Of a stretch of DNA of 64,000 bases, positions 36,977 through 45,372 are shown one piece after another; position 1 is the stretch's first letter; each line of letters starts with the position of its first letter. The stretch is from NCBI RefSeq assembly GCF_900100695.1, contig NZ_FNCF01000007.1, forward strand, positions 124,001 to 188,000, given 5' to 3'. The notes below the pieces were generated by a model. That model searched no databases. It was not told the DNA's origin and saw only the letters and a list, made by a program, of their open reading frames with translations. The translations under genes were made by a program, and so were the position numbers. The stretch comes from Klenkia brasiliensis (GTDB lineage: Bacteria; Actinomycetota; Actinomycetes; Mycobacteriales; Geodermatophilaceae).

Positions 36977-38209
36977 TCACCGGCCCAGCCGCGGCGCGGC
37001 GGGCCCGGACCCGAGGTCGGCGCGGTCGGCCGCGGCCCGCCCGGCCCACCACCCCGCGGGGTCGACCGTGCGGCGGCGGCTCGACCGCAGCCGGGGGAAC
37101 AGCTCGGCGAGCCGGTGCTCCACCGCGGCGTCGCGCCGGGCGAGGGCGGGGACCAGCGCGGCGCCGTGCTCCCCGGCGGCCGCCGCGGCGGCCCGCTCCC
37201 CGGCCGCGGCGAGCCGCTCGCCGATGCGTGCCGCGTAGGCCAGCAGGAACCCGCGGCCGAACACCGCCGAGCCCGGCCCGCCGCGCGTGGCGTCGGCCAG
37301 CGCGCGGGTGGCCTGCAGGAGCAGCGAGGTGAACAGCAGGTCGACCAGCTCCAGGTCGGTGGGGAGGCCCACGACGGTCGCCATGCCCAGGTCGCCGAGC
37401 CGGACGACGCGGCAGCCGTTGGCCGCGGCGACCGCGTGCAGCAGCTGCGACTTCGCGGTGGCGAACGGGTCGTCCAGGTGCAGCCGGCGGGCGACCACGC
37501 CGGCCCCGAGGTCGACCGCCTGCGCGCCGGCCAGCACGGCGGCGTCGATGGCGTGCCGGCTCATCAGCTCCTGCGCCTTGCCGGTGAGGGCGTCGGCCTC
37601 CTCCGGGAAGTCGGTGCGCTCGGCCTTGGCCAGCAGGGCGCGGACCCGGCCCAGGACCCGCTCGTCCACCGGACCCGACCGGACCGGCTCGTCGACGGCG
37701 CGGCGGTGCGCGGGCCAGCCGGCCGGCCCGGGCAGCAGCCGCTCCAGCGACGGCAGGGTGGGCAGCAGCGCGAGCACGCGGACCAGGTCCGACCACGCGG
37801 TGGCCGGGTCGACGCGGGTGCCGGTCCGCCAGGCACGCAGCCCGACCGCGGGGGGCAGTGCCCCGAGCTGGTCCAGCCAGGGCCGCGGGGCCCGGTCGGC
37901 CGCCCGGGTGACCTCGGCCTCGGCGCGGACGGCGGCGGCCGCCAGCCGGGCCGCGCGGCGGCTGGTGCGCCGGCCCACCACGTGCACCACGTCGGCCGGT
38001 TGCCAGCCGCGCGCCCACAGGCCGGCGAGCGCCGCGACCAGCTCCTGCTCGGCCGGCGGCAGGTCGAGCCCCGGGAACCGGCGGCCCAGCTCGGCGACCC
38101 ACGGGCCGAGGTCGTCGGCGGTGGCGCCGGGGCGCCGGGCGGTGTGCACGGCCGCGCGCAGCAGGTCCGCCGGGTCGGGCTCGGCGGCCGGCCGCCACGG
38201 GGTGCGCAT
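36977..38209 (-). CDS. DUF2786 domain protein
   Basis: The protein has 410 residues. A DUF2786 segment is visible around residues 190-225: RVLGRVRALLAKAERTDFPE followed by EADALTGKAQELMSRHAID. Preceding it is an all-alpha N-terminal region rich in Arg/Ala; following it is a helical domain (DLELVDLLFTSLLLQATRAL, GRGFLLAYAARIGERL). The function is unknown. The gene ends 2 bases after the LacI stop, tail to tail, and is divergent from the AlkZ-like gene. The start at 38209 is the first sensible ATG. Confidence 0.82.
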   Translation of the reverse strand: MRTPWRPAAEPDPADLLRAAVHTARRPGATADDLGPWVAELGRRFPGLDLPPAEQELVAALAGLWARGWQPADVVHVVGRRTSRRAARLAAAAVRAEAEVTRAADRAPRPWLDQLGALPPAVGLRAWRTGTRVDPATAWSDLVRVLALLPTLPSLERLLPGPAGWPAHRRAVDEPVRSGPVDERVLGRVRALLAKAERTDFPEEADALTGKAQELMSRHAIDAAVLAGAQAVDLGAGVVARRLHLDDPFATAKSQLLHAVAAANGCRVVRLGDLGMATVVGLPTDLELVDLLFTSLLLQATRALADATRGGPGSAVFGRGFLLAYAARIGERLAAAGERAAAAAAGEHGAALVPALARRDAAVEHRLAELFPRLRSSRRRTVDPAGWWAGRAAADRADLGSGPAAPRLGR

Positions 38210-38348
38210 GGCCAGCAGCGTGCCCCAGCGGCGCCGGGTCGAGCGCCGGTCGACCCGATCTGTGGACGGCCGGCCCGGGAGGGACGGCCGTGCGCGGTCC
38301 TGTCGGGGGTACCCGCTACCGTCGCCGCCCACCGAGGGGAGCGCCCGG

Positions 38349-39386
38349 ATGCAGATCGACGTCGTCGCCGTCCGTCGCACGCGGCTGGCCGCGCTCGGCC
38401 TGACCCGGCCCCGGGGCGGGGTCGCCGCCGCGGTGCGGGGGGTGCTCGCGCTGCAGGCCCAGGACCTGCGGCAGGCCGAGTGGGCGATCGGCTCCCGGGT
38501 CCCCGGGAGCTCCGCCGCCGAGGTGTGGGCCGCCTTCGACGCCGGCGCGGTGGTCCGGTCCTGGCCGGTGCGCGGCACCCTGTTCGCCCTGGCCCCGGCC
38601 GACCTGCGGCTGCTGCTGTCGCTGACCGCCGAGCGGCAGCAGCGCACCGCCGAGCCCCGGCACCGCCAGCTGGGCCTGACCGAGGAGCAGGTCGGCCGGG
38701 CCGGCGACGTCGCCCGCGCCGAGCTGGCCGGCGGGGGAGCGATGACCCGCCCGGAGCTGCTGGCCGCGTGGACCGCCGCCGGCGTGGACACGACCGGCCA
38801 GCGGGGCCCGCACCTGTACGGCCGGCTGGCCCACCGCGGCCTGCTCTGCCTGGGCCCGGCGCGCGGTGCCACGGCCGGCGGGCCGCAGCAGGCCTTCGTG
38901 CTGCTCGACGAGTGGGCGCCCGGGCAGGCACCCGACGACCGGGCGGCTGCCGTCGCCGAGCTGGTCCGGCGCTACCTGGCCGGGCACGGTCCGGCGTCCG
39001 AGCGCGACCTCTCCTGGTGGAGCGGGCTGACCCTGACCGAGGTGCGCGCCGGGTTCGCGGCCGTCCGCGAGGAGCTGACCGAGCTGCACTGCGGTGACCG
39101 GGTGCTGTGGACCCTCGGCGAGCCGCTCCCCGCCGAGCCCGACGGCGTCCGGGCGCTGGCCGGCTTCGACGAGCTCCTGCTCGGCCACACCGACCGCTCG
39201 TTCGTGGTCGCACCGGACCGGTTCGACGCCGTCGTCCCCGGCGGCAACGGGGTCTTCCTGCCGATGCTGGTCGCCGACGGCGAGGTGGTGGGCACCTGGC
39301 GGACGGTCCGCGGCGCCGTCCAGTTCGACCCCGACGTCCCGGGGGCGGCCGACGCGGTCGCCGTGGCGCAGCGGTTCCGCAGCTGA
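38349..39386 (+). CDS. Winged-helix DNA-binding protein of the AlkZ/YcaQ (HTH_42) family
   Basis: The protein has 345 residues. The N-terminus contains GVLALQAQDLRQAEWAIGSR, where the Q-A-Q-D pattern matches the Q-phi-Q/D catalytic glutamine motif of the AlkZ/YcaQ DNA glycosylases. After the winged-helix region come TRPELLAAWTAAGVDT, PASERDLSWWSGLTLTEVRA and the late ALAGFDELLLGHTDRS block typical of HTH_42 proteins. Members excise bulky alkylated bases or interstrand cross-links; many are uncharacterised. Whether this one is active is not proved. Its stop TGA directly abuts the facing purT stop, forming TGATCA. Confidence 0.85.
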   Translation: MQIDVVAVRRTRLAALGLTRPRGGVAAAVRGVLALQAQDLRQAEWAIGSRVPGSSAAEVWAAFDAGAVVRSWPVRGTLFALAPADLRLLLSLTAERQQRTAEPRHRQLGLTEEQVGRAGDVARAELAGGGAMTRPELLAAWTAAGVDTTGQRGPHLYGRLAHRGLLCLGPARGATAGGPQQAFVLLDEWAPGQAPDDRAAAVAELVRRYLAGHGPASERDLSWWSGLTLTEVRAGFAAVREELTELHCGDRVLWTLGEPLPAEPDGVRALAGFDELLLGHTDRSFVVAPDRFDAVVPGGNGVFLPMLVADGEVVGTWRTVRGAVQFDPDVPGAADAVAVAQRFRS

Positions 39387-40577
39387 TCAGGCGTGCGGGC
39401 GCACCCGGGACGCGGCCTCGCGGGCGGTGGCGCGGGCGGCGTCGGGGTCCTCGCCACGGGCCAGGGCCACGCCCATCCGGCGCCGGGTGAAGCTCTCGGG
39501 CTTGCCGAACAGCCGCAGCTGCACGCCGGGCAGCGCCAGCGCGTCCTCCACCCCGTCGAAGACGATGCCGGTCGCCTCGACCCCGCCGTAGACGACGGCG
39601 GAGGCGCCGGGGTTGCGCAGCGCGGTGTCCACCGGCAGGCCGAGCAGGGCGCGGGCGTGCAGCTCGAACTCGTCCTGCCACTGGGTGGCCATGGTGACCA
39701 TGCCGGTGTCGTGCGGGCGGGGGCTGACCTCGGAGAACCAGACGTCGTCCCCGCGGACGAACAGCTCGACGCCGAACAGGCCGTGCCCGCCCAGGTCCCC
39801 GGTGACCGCGGCGGCGATGTCCTGGGCCCGCTGCAGCGCCAGCTCGCTCATCGGCTGGGGCTGCCAGCTCTCCACGTAGTCGCCGGCCTCCTGCCGGTGC
39901 CCGATCGGGGCGCAGAAGCTCGTGACGGTCTCCCCGTCGCGCACGGAGCGGACCGTGAGCAGGGTGATCTCGTAGTCGAAGTCGACGAAGCCCTCGACGA
40001 TGACCCGGGTGCCGGCCACCCGGCTGCCGGCCATCGCGTACTCCCAGGCGGTCTGCACGTCCTCGGCCGTGCGCACCGTGCTCTGGCCCTTGCCCGACGA
40101 GGACATCACCGGCTTGACCACGCACGGGAAGCCGACCGCGTCGGCGCCGGCGCGCAGCTCCTCCAGCGAGTCGCAGAACCGGTACGGGCTGGTGGGCAGG
40201 CCCAGGGTCTCCGCGGCCAGCCGCCGGATGCCCTCGCGGTCCATGGTGAGCCGGGCCGCGCGCGCGGTGGGCACGACCCGCTGGCCCGCGGCCTCGAGCT
40301 CCACCAGGGTCGGGGTGGCGATCGCCTCGATCTCGGGGACGACGACGTCGGGCCGCTCGGCCTCCACCAGCGCCCGCAGCTGCTCCGGGTCGCTCATGGT
40401 GATGGTGCGGGCGTGGTGGGCGACCTGGTGGCCGGGCGCGTCGGCGTAGCGGTCGACGGCGATGGTCTCCACGCCCAGGCGCTGCAGCGCGATCAGCACC
40501 TCCTTGGCCAGCTCGCCGCTGCCCAGCAGCATCACGCGGGTGGCCGACGGGGACAGGGGCGTGCCCAGGGTGACCAT
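39387..40577 (-). CDS. purT: Formate-dependent phosphoribosylglycinamide formyltransferase
   Basis: The protein has 396 residues, the expected length of PurT. The ATP-grasp landmarks are [20 protein letters not shown] at the start, then [40 protein letters not shown] and [10 protein letters not shown]. It makes formyl-GAR from GAR, formate and ATP in purine synthesis, independent of folate. Start: the codon at 40577 gives [21 protein letters not shown], a standard N-terminus. It is divergent from an acyl-CoA dehydrogenase gene across 110 bases. Confidence 0.94.
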   Translation of the reverse strand: MVTLGTPLSPSATRVMLLGSGELAKEVLIALQRLGVETIAVDRYADAPGHQVAHHARTITMSDPEQLRALVEAERPDVVVPEIEAIATPTLVELEAAGQRVVPTARAARLTMDREGIRRLAAETLGLPTSPYRFCDSLEELRAGADAVGFPCVVKPVMSSSGKGQSTVRTAEDVQTAWEYAMAGSRVAGTRVIVEGFVDFDYEITLLTVRSVRDGETVTSFCAPIGHRQEAGDYVESWQPQPMSELALQRAQDIAAAVTGDLGGHGLFGVELFVRGDDVWFSEVSPRPHDTGMVTMATQWQDEFELHARALLGLPVDTALRNPGASAVVYGGVEATGIVFDGVEDALALPGVQLRLFGKPESFTRRRMGVALARGEDPDAARATAREAASRVRPHA

Positions 40578-40620
40578 GCGGCGAGGTTATCGAGGGTGAT
40601 GCCCGGCACGGTGCCTGGAG

Positions 40621-40640
40621 TGGCTACCGGTGGGTAGCCA
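40621..40640. promoter_or_regulatory. Perfect dyad upstream of the acyl-CoA dehydrogenase gene
   Basis: TGGCTACC (40621-40628), 4 bases, GGTAGCCA (40633-40640). The 8-base arms pair perfectly. It lies 48 bases upstream of the acyl-CoA dehydrogenase start (40688) and 44 bases from the divergent purT start. The spacing and size suit a TetR or GntR dimer. No regulator gene is adjacent, so the binder is encoded elsewhere. Confidence 0.7.
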
Positions 40641-40687
40641 GCGGACCATCGAGGCAGACGCCGTCGTCGACCGGGAGGACCCGCACC

Positions 40688-41866
40688 ATGACCACCGACC
40701 TGCTGACCGGGGACTTCTTCGGCTACGAGTCGCTGCTGCCCGAGCACGAGCGCAAGGACCTGCTCGCGCTGCGGGAGTTCCTCGACGACAAGGTCCGGCC
40801 GCGGGTGAACGACGCGTGGGCGGCCGCGGAGTTCCCGATGGACCTCATCCCGGAGTTCACCTCGATCGACGTCGTCGGCCGGGCGTACGAGTGGGAGGGC
40901 CGCCCGCCGGCCTCGAAGCTCTACAACGGCTTCCAGGCCCTGGAGCTCTCGCGGGTCGACCCGTCGATCGCGACCTTCCTGGGCGTGCACAACGGCCTGG
41001 CCATGGGCTCGATCATGATCCTGGGCTCGGAGGAGCAGCGGCAGCGCTGGATCCCCGCGATGATGTCGATGGACGAGATCGGGGCCTTCGCCCTGACCGA
41101 GCCCGAGGGTGGCTCCGATGTCGCCCGCGGTCTGCGCACCACCGCCCGTCGCGACGGCGACTCGTGGGTGCTCGACGGGGCCAAGCGCTGGATCGGCAAC
41201 GGCACCTTCGCCGACCACGTGGTGGTCTTCGCCCGCGACGAGGCCGACGACCAGGTCAAGACCTTCGTCGTGGACAAGGGCACGCCGGGCTTCACCGCCA
41301 CCAAGATCGAGGACAAGTTCGCGCTGCGCACCGTGCAGAACGCCGACCTGGTCTTCACCGACTGCCGGATCCCCGCCGACCACAAGCTCGAGGGCGGCAA
41401 CACCTTCAAGGACGTCAACAAGGTCCTCAAGGTCACCCGCGGCGGCGTGGCCTGGTCCGGTGTCGGCTGCCAGATGGGCGCCTACGAGTACGCGGTGGCC
41501 TACGCCAAGGAGCGGGTGCAGTTCGGCAAGCCGATCGGCTCCTTCCAGCTCATCCAGGACCTGCTGGCGCGGATGCTCGGCAACGTCACCGCCAGCCTCG
41601 GCATGGTGGTGCGGGTGGCCCAGCTGCAGGAGGCCGACGAGCTGCGCGACGACCAGGCGGCGCTGGCCAAGAGCTACGTGACCGCGCGCGGCCGGGAGAC
41701 CGTGGCGATGGCCCGTGAGCTGTTCGGCGGCAACGGCATCGTGCTGGAGAACAACGTCGTGCGGTACTTCAACGACGCCGAGGCGCTGTACTCCTACGAG
41801 GGCACCCGGGAGATGAACACGCTCATCGTGGGCCGCTCGGTGACGGGCTTCTCGGCCTTCGTCTGA
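40688..41866 (+). CDS. Acyl-CoA dehydrogenase (glutaryl-CoA dehydrogenase-like)
   Basis: The protein has 392 residues. It shows AFALTEPEGGSDVARGLRTT, GAKRWIGNGTFADHVVVFAR and the late LFGGNGIVLENNV block, and the C-terminal YEGTREMNTLIVGRSVTG contains the catalytic Glu position typical of the glutaryl-/short-branched-chain group. It oxidises an acyl-CoA with FAD; a decarboxylating role (glutaryl-CoA) is possible but not shown. The ATG at 40688 begins after a GGGAGGACC ribosome site. Its last 73 bases overlap, antisense, with the acyltransferase gene. Confidence 0.92.
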   Translation: MTTDLLTGDFFGYESLLPEHERKDLLALREFLDDKVRPRVNDAWAAAEFPMDLIPEFTSIDVVGRAYEWEGRPPASKLYNGFQALELSRVDPSIATFLGVHNGLAMGSIMILGSEEQRQRWIPAMMSMDEIGAFALTEPEGGSDVARGLRTTARRDGDSWVLDGAKRWIGNGTFADHVVVFARDEADDQVKTFVVDKGTPGFTATKIEDKFALRTVQNADLVFTDCRIPADHKLEGGNTFKDVNKVLKVTRGGVAWSGVGCQMGAYEYAVAYAKERVQFGKPIGSFQLIQDLLARMLGNVTASLGMVVRVAQLQEADELRDDQAALAKSYVTARGRETVAMARELFGGNGIVLENNVVRYFNDAEALYSYEGTREMNTLIVGRSVTGFSAFV

Positions 41867-42936
41867 GCGACCCCGGGCAGCAGCCGGTCGCGCAGCCACA
41901 GCGAGGGCCGCTCGACCAGCTGCGTCGCGACCACCCCGACGACGAGGGCGGCGGCGTACTTGACCAGCAGGTTGACGCCGCCGCCGTCGGTGTAGTCGCG
42001 GCCCAACGCCTCGATGACGAGCTGTGCGGCCAGCACGTGCCACACGTAGATGCCGTAGGAGTTGCGCCCCAGGGCGGCCATCGGGCGGGACACCCAGCCG
42101 GCCCGGTCCACCCAGCGGGCGTCGAGCACCAGCAGCAGGATCGCCGCGGCCCACACCCAGGCGATCGTGTAGCCGGCGGTCATCCCCCACGGGCTGGACT
42201 TGGACACGATGGCCAGCCACGCGGTGCCGCCGGCCACGACGGCCAGCAGCGGCAGCCGGGCGCGGTGCAGCGCGTCGAAGGCCCCGGGCCGGTGCACCGC
42301 GGCCCACGCCAGCAGCACGCCCGCGGCCAGCGAGTCGGCCCGGAACTGGGCCTGCCACTGCACGTCGACCGCACCCCACCCGCGCGCGGTGGCCCAGACC
42401 CGCAGCCCGAGCGCGACCACCAGCACCGCGGCGAGCACGGCGGCGACGGTGCGCGGCCGCACGCGGCGCCGGGCGGCCAGCGGCAGCAGGAGGGCCAGCG
42501 CGAGGTAGAACTGCTCCTCCACCGCCAGGGACCACAGGTGGGGCACCGACGTCCCCAGGTAGTTCTGCAGGTGCACGACGTTGGGCCACAGCGATCCGCT
42601 GGTGTCGCCCGGGCGGCCGGTGCCGGCCACGGCCTGGACGACGAGGTACAGGTAGAGCACCGGCCACAGCTTGAACGCGCGGCGGACGCTGAACCGCCAG
42701 CCGTCGAACCGCCCGGTGCGCTGGGTCTCGAGGAACACCAGCCGGCCGATCAGGAAGCCGCTGAGCACGAAGAACAGGTCGACACCGGCCCAGCCGAACG
42801 CCCCGCCCGGGGAGGCCGCCCAGGTCAGCGGGGGCACCCCGGTGGGTTTGCGGGCGAAGTGCCAGCCCAGCGCGAGCAGCACGGCCAGGCCCCGGACCAC
42901 GTCGAGGTCGCGGCGGCGGGCAGGTGCGGCGGTCAT
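41794..42936 (-). CDS. Membrane acyltransferase family 3 (OafA/WecH-like)
   Basis: The protein has 380 residues with about ten membrane helices. The N-terminal pattern RDLDVVRGLAVLLALGWHFA (the R-G-L-A and catalytic His of the family), WAGVDLFFVLSGFLIGRLVF, and SLAVEEQFYLALALLLPLA (the E-E-Q-F motif) are clear. Members O-acetylate sugars of cell-surface polymers or antibiotics. The last 25 residues (after RDRLLPG) are antisense to the conserved C-terminus of the facing dehydrogenase, so this tail is constrained by the other gene. The start at 42936 is the first ATG in front of the conserved block. Confidence 0.88.
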   Translation of the reverse strand: MTAAPARRRDLDVVRGLAVLLALGWHFARKPTGVPPLTWAASPGGAFGWAGVDLFFVLSGFLIGRLVFLETQRTGRFDGWRFSVRRAFKLWPVLYLYLVVQAVAGTGRPGDTSGSLWPNVVHLQNYLGTSVPHLWSLAVEEQFYLALALLLPLAARRRVRPRTVAAVLAAVLVVALGLRVWATARGWGAVDVQWQAQFRADSLAAGVLLAWAAVHRPGAFDALHRARLPLLAVVAGGTAWLAIVSKSSPWGMTAGYTIAWVWAAAILLLVLDARWVDRAGWVSRPMAALGRNSYGIYVWHVLAAQLVIEALGRDYTDGGGVNLLVKYAAALVVGVVATQLVERPSLWLRDRLLPGVAQTKAEKPVTERPTMSVFISRVPS

Positions 42937-42965
42937 CGCCGCCCCACGCTAGGGGGCCGGGGCGC

Positions 42966-44408
42966 TCACCGCTCGGCGGTGAGCGGGTCGGCGATGTCCT
43001 CCAGGGAGGCGTTCTCGCTCTGCACGCCGAACACCAGCTCGGCCACCCCGCCGATCGCCATGACCGCGGCGGCGATCCAGAAACCGGTGATGAGCTGGCC
43101 GGGGTCGCCGGACTCCACGAGCTTGCCGAACAGCACCGGGCCGATGACCCCGCCCAGGCCGGTGCCCACCGCGTAGAAGAACGCGATGGCCAGCGCCCGG
43201 GTCTCCATCGGGAAGATCTCGCTGACCGTGAGGTAGGCGGAGCTGGCACCGGCCGAGGCCAGGAAGAAGGTGACGCCGAGCAGGGCGATGAACGTCCACT
43301 CGGTCAGCCCGGTGAACACCAGGGCGATGACGACGGCCATCGCGGCCGACCCCAGGTAGCTGACGCTGATCATCGGCTTGCGGCCGATGGTGTCGAAGAG
43401 CGGGCCGAGCAGCACCGGGCCGAGGAAGTTGCCGACGGCGTAGACGACGAGGAACACCGGCGCGGTGGAGGTGGCCACGCCGAAGTAGGTGGTCATCAGC
43501 GTGCCCAGGTTGAAGGTGAACCCGTTGTAGAGGAACGCCTGCCCGACGAACAGCGCCAGCCCCAGCACGGCGCGCTTCGGGTACTTCGTGAACGCGACCT
43601 TCGCGATCTCCCGGAACGGGATCACGTGCCGCTGCCGGATCTGCAGCTGCTGGTCCACCGGCTCCAGCTGCTGCCCGGTCTCGCGCTCGACCTCGCGCTC
43701 GATGTCGGCCACGGTGCGGTCGGCCTCGTCGGCCTGGCCGTGGATGAACATCCACCGCGGGCTCTCCGGCACGTGCCGGCGCACCAGCAGGATCAGCAGC
43801 CCGAGGACGGCGCCGATGCCGAACGCCAGCCGCCAGCCCAGCCCCGCCCCCAGCAGGCCCTCGTCGAGCAGGAGGAGCGAGGCGCCGGACCCGGCGGCCG
43901 AGCCCAGCCAGTACGAGCCGTTGACCAGCAGGTCGACCCGGCCGCGCAGCCGGGCGGGGATGAGCTCGTCGATGGCGGAGTTGATCGCCGCGTACTCCCC
44001 GCCGATGCCGGCGCCGGTGAAGAAGCGGCAGAGGTAGAAGAACCACGGGGCGGTGGCGAAGGCGGTGGCGACGGTGGCCACCACGTAGATGCCCAGGGTG
44101 AGCATGAACAGCTTCTTGCGGCCGAACCGGTCGGTCAGCTGGCCGAAGAACAGCGCGCCCAGGCAGGACCCGACGATGTAGATCGAGGCGGCCAGCCCGA
44201 TCTGCGACGCGGTGATGGAGATGCCGCTGCCGGCCTCGGTGAGCCGGGCGCCGACGCTGCCCACGATGGTGACCTCGAGGCCGTCGAGCACCCACACCGT
44301 GCCCAGGCCCAGGATCACCATCCGGTGGAACCGGGAGAAGGGCAGCCGGTCGAGCCGGGCGGGGACGTCGGTGGTGATCGTGCCGAGCTCGTGGGTGTCG
44401 CTGGCCAT
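42966..44408 (-). CDS. MFS transporter (sugar/metabolite:H+ symporter type)
   Basis: The protein has 480 residues with 12 expected helices. Motifs: GQLTDRFGRKKLFMLTLGIY (the loop 2/3 D-R-x-G-R-K signature), RFFTGAGIGGEYAAINSAID, VPESPRWMFIHG in the central part (P-E-S-P-R-W), and a second-half repeat FDTIGRKPMISVSYLGS. It belongs to the sugar/metabolite porter (MFS_1/Sugar_tr) group. The substrate is unknown. The ATG at 44408 has AGGAGG upstream. It is divergent from the siderophore-interacting protein gene, so an iron-related substrate cannot be excluded. Confidence 0.88.
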   Translation of the reverse strand: MASDTHELGTITTDVPARLDRLPFSRFHRMVILGLGTVWVLDGLEVTIVGSVGARLTEAGSGISITASQIGLAASIYIVGSCLGALFFGQLTDRFGRKKLFMLTLGIYVVATVATAFATAPWFFYLCRFFTGAGIGGEYAAINSAIDELIPARLRGRVDLLVNGSYWLGSAAGSGASLLLLDEGLLGAGLGWRLAFGIGAVLGLLILLVRRHVPESPRWMFIHGQADEADRTVADIEREVERETGQQLEPVDQQLQIRQRHVIPFREIAKVAFTKYPKRAVLGLALFVGQAFLYNGFTFNLGTLMTTYFGVATSTAPVFLVVYAVGNFLGPVLLGPLFDTIGRKPMISVSYLGSAAMAVVIALVFTGLTEWTFIALLGVTFFLASAGASSAYLTVSEIFPMETRALAIAFFYAVGTGLGGVIGPVLFGKLVESGDPGQLITGFWIAAAVMAIGGVAELVFGVQSENASLEDIADPLTAER

Positions 44409-44490
44409 CGCTGCCTCCTGGGGTCGCGCGGCGATCATCACGCCGGGTGACCCGGACCGCACGTTGGCCGGGGCAACCATCCCGGGGGCG

Positions 44491-44509
44491 TAGGGTTAGG
44501 TGACCCTAA
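44491..44509. promoter_or_regulatory. Iron-box-like site (IdeR/DtxR type)
   Basis: TAGGGTTAGGTGACCCTAA matches the 19-base IdeR/DtxR iron-box consensus at about 14 of 19 positions and has its outer arms AGGGT/ACCCT and TTAGG/CCTAA. It ends 10 bases before the siderophore-interacting protein start (44520) and overlaps its leader, next to the AGGAG ribosome site. That gene type is normally induced by iron starvation, so the match is meaningful. Confidence 0.65.
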
Positions 44510-44519
44510 GGAGAGCGAC

Positions 44520-45347
44520 GTGACGCAGGCACCGAAGAAGAAGCGGGTCACCCGGGTGGGCACCGTGGTCCGCGCCGACCGGCTGACGCCCCACCTGGTC
44601 CGGGTGGTGCTCGGCGGCGCGGGCCTGACCGGCTTCGGCGCGGGCGAGTTCACCGACCACTACGTCAAGCTGCAGCTGCCGCCGGCCGGCGCGCCCTACG
44701 GCGCGCCCTTCGACGTCGAGGCGGTGCAGGCCGAGCAGCCGCAGGAGTGGTGGCCGGTCACCCGCACCTACACGGTGCGCGCGTGGGACGCCGGGGCCGG
44801 CGAGCTGACCGTCGACTTCGTGGTGCACGGCGACGAGGGCGTGGCCGGTCCGTGGGCCGCGGCCGCCAGGCCCGGCGACCGGGTGCAGCTGGCCGGGCCG
44901 GGCGGTGCGTACGCGCCGTCGGCCGACGCCGACTGGCACCTGCTCGCCGGCGACGACTCGGCACTGCCGGCGATCGCCGCGGCGCTGCCCCGGTTGCCCG
45001 AGGGCGCGCCGGCGCACGTGTTCGTCGAGGTGGCGGGTCCGGCCGACGAGCAGGACCTGCCCGGCGTGACCTGGGTGCACCGCGGGGCCAACCCGGTGGG
45101 CAGCGCGCTCACCGCGGCGGTCCTGGCCGCCGAGCTGCCCGGGGGCGTGCCGCACGTGTTCGTGCACGGCGAGGCCGGGTTCGTCCGGGAGCTGCGCCGG
45201 GCGGTGCGGGCCCGCTGGGACGTCCCGCGCGGGCTGCTGAGCGTGTCGGGCTACTGGCGGGCCGGCCGCACCGAGGAGGGCTGGCGCGCCGACAAGCCGG
45301 CGTGGAACGCCGCCGTCGAGGCCGACGAGGCCGCGCTCGCCGTCTGA
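44520..45347 (+). CDS. Siderophore-interacting protein (ferric-siderophore reductase family)
   Basis: The protein has 275 residues with a FAD-binding domain and an NAD(P)-like domain. The FAD motif VTRTYTVRAWD (R-x-Y-T/S) and the preceding FTDHYVKLQLPP are typical, and the C-terminal part contains GEAGFVRELRRAVRARWDVP and LSVSGYWRAGRTEEGWR. It releases iron by reducing ferric siderophores in the cytosol. The GTG at 44520 has AGGAG at 44510-44514. It is probably regulated by iron through the overlapping IdeR-like box. Confidence 0.92.
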   Translation: MTQAPKKKRVTRVGTVVRADRLTPHLVRVVLGGAGLTGFGAGEFTDHYVKLQLPPAGAPYGAPFDVEAVQAEQPQEWWPVTRTYTVRAWDAGAGELTVDFVVHGDEGVAGPWAAAARPGDRVQLAGPGGAYAPSADADWHLLAGDDSALPAIAAALPRLPEGAPAHVFVEVAGPADEQDLPGVTWVHRGANPVGSALTAAVLAAELPGGVPHVFVHGEAGFVRELRRAVRARWDVPRGLLSVSGYWRAGRTEEGWRADKPAWNAAVEADEAALAV

Positions 45348-45352
45348 GGACG

Positions 45353-45369
45353 GCGGGCGCGGCCCCCGC
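45353..45369. terminator. Short inverted repeat between convergent genes
   Basis: GCGGG (45353-45357) pairs with CCCGC (45365-45369) over 7 bases in the 25-base gap between two convergent genes. Weak, and suggested mainly by position. Confidence 0.3.
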
Positions 45370-45372
45370 GGC

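Noticed and set aside
40590-43249. Long minus-strand open frame spanning the acyl-CoA dehydrogenase and acyltransferase
   Set aside because: It is antisense to the clear dehydrogenase and out of frame with the acyltransferase, with no family motif.
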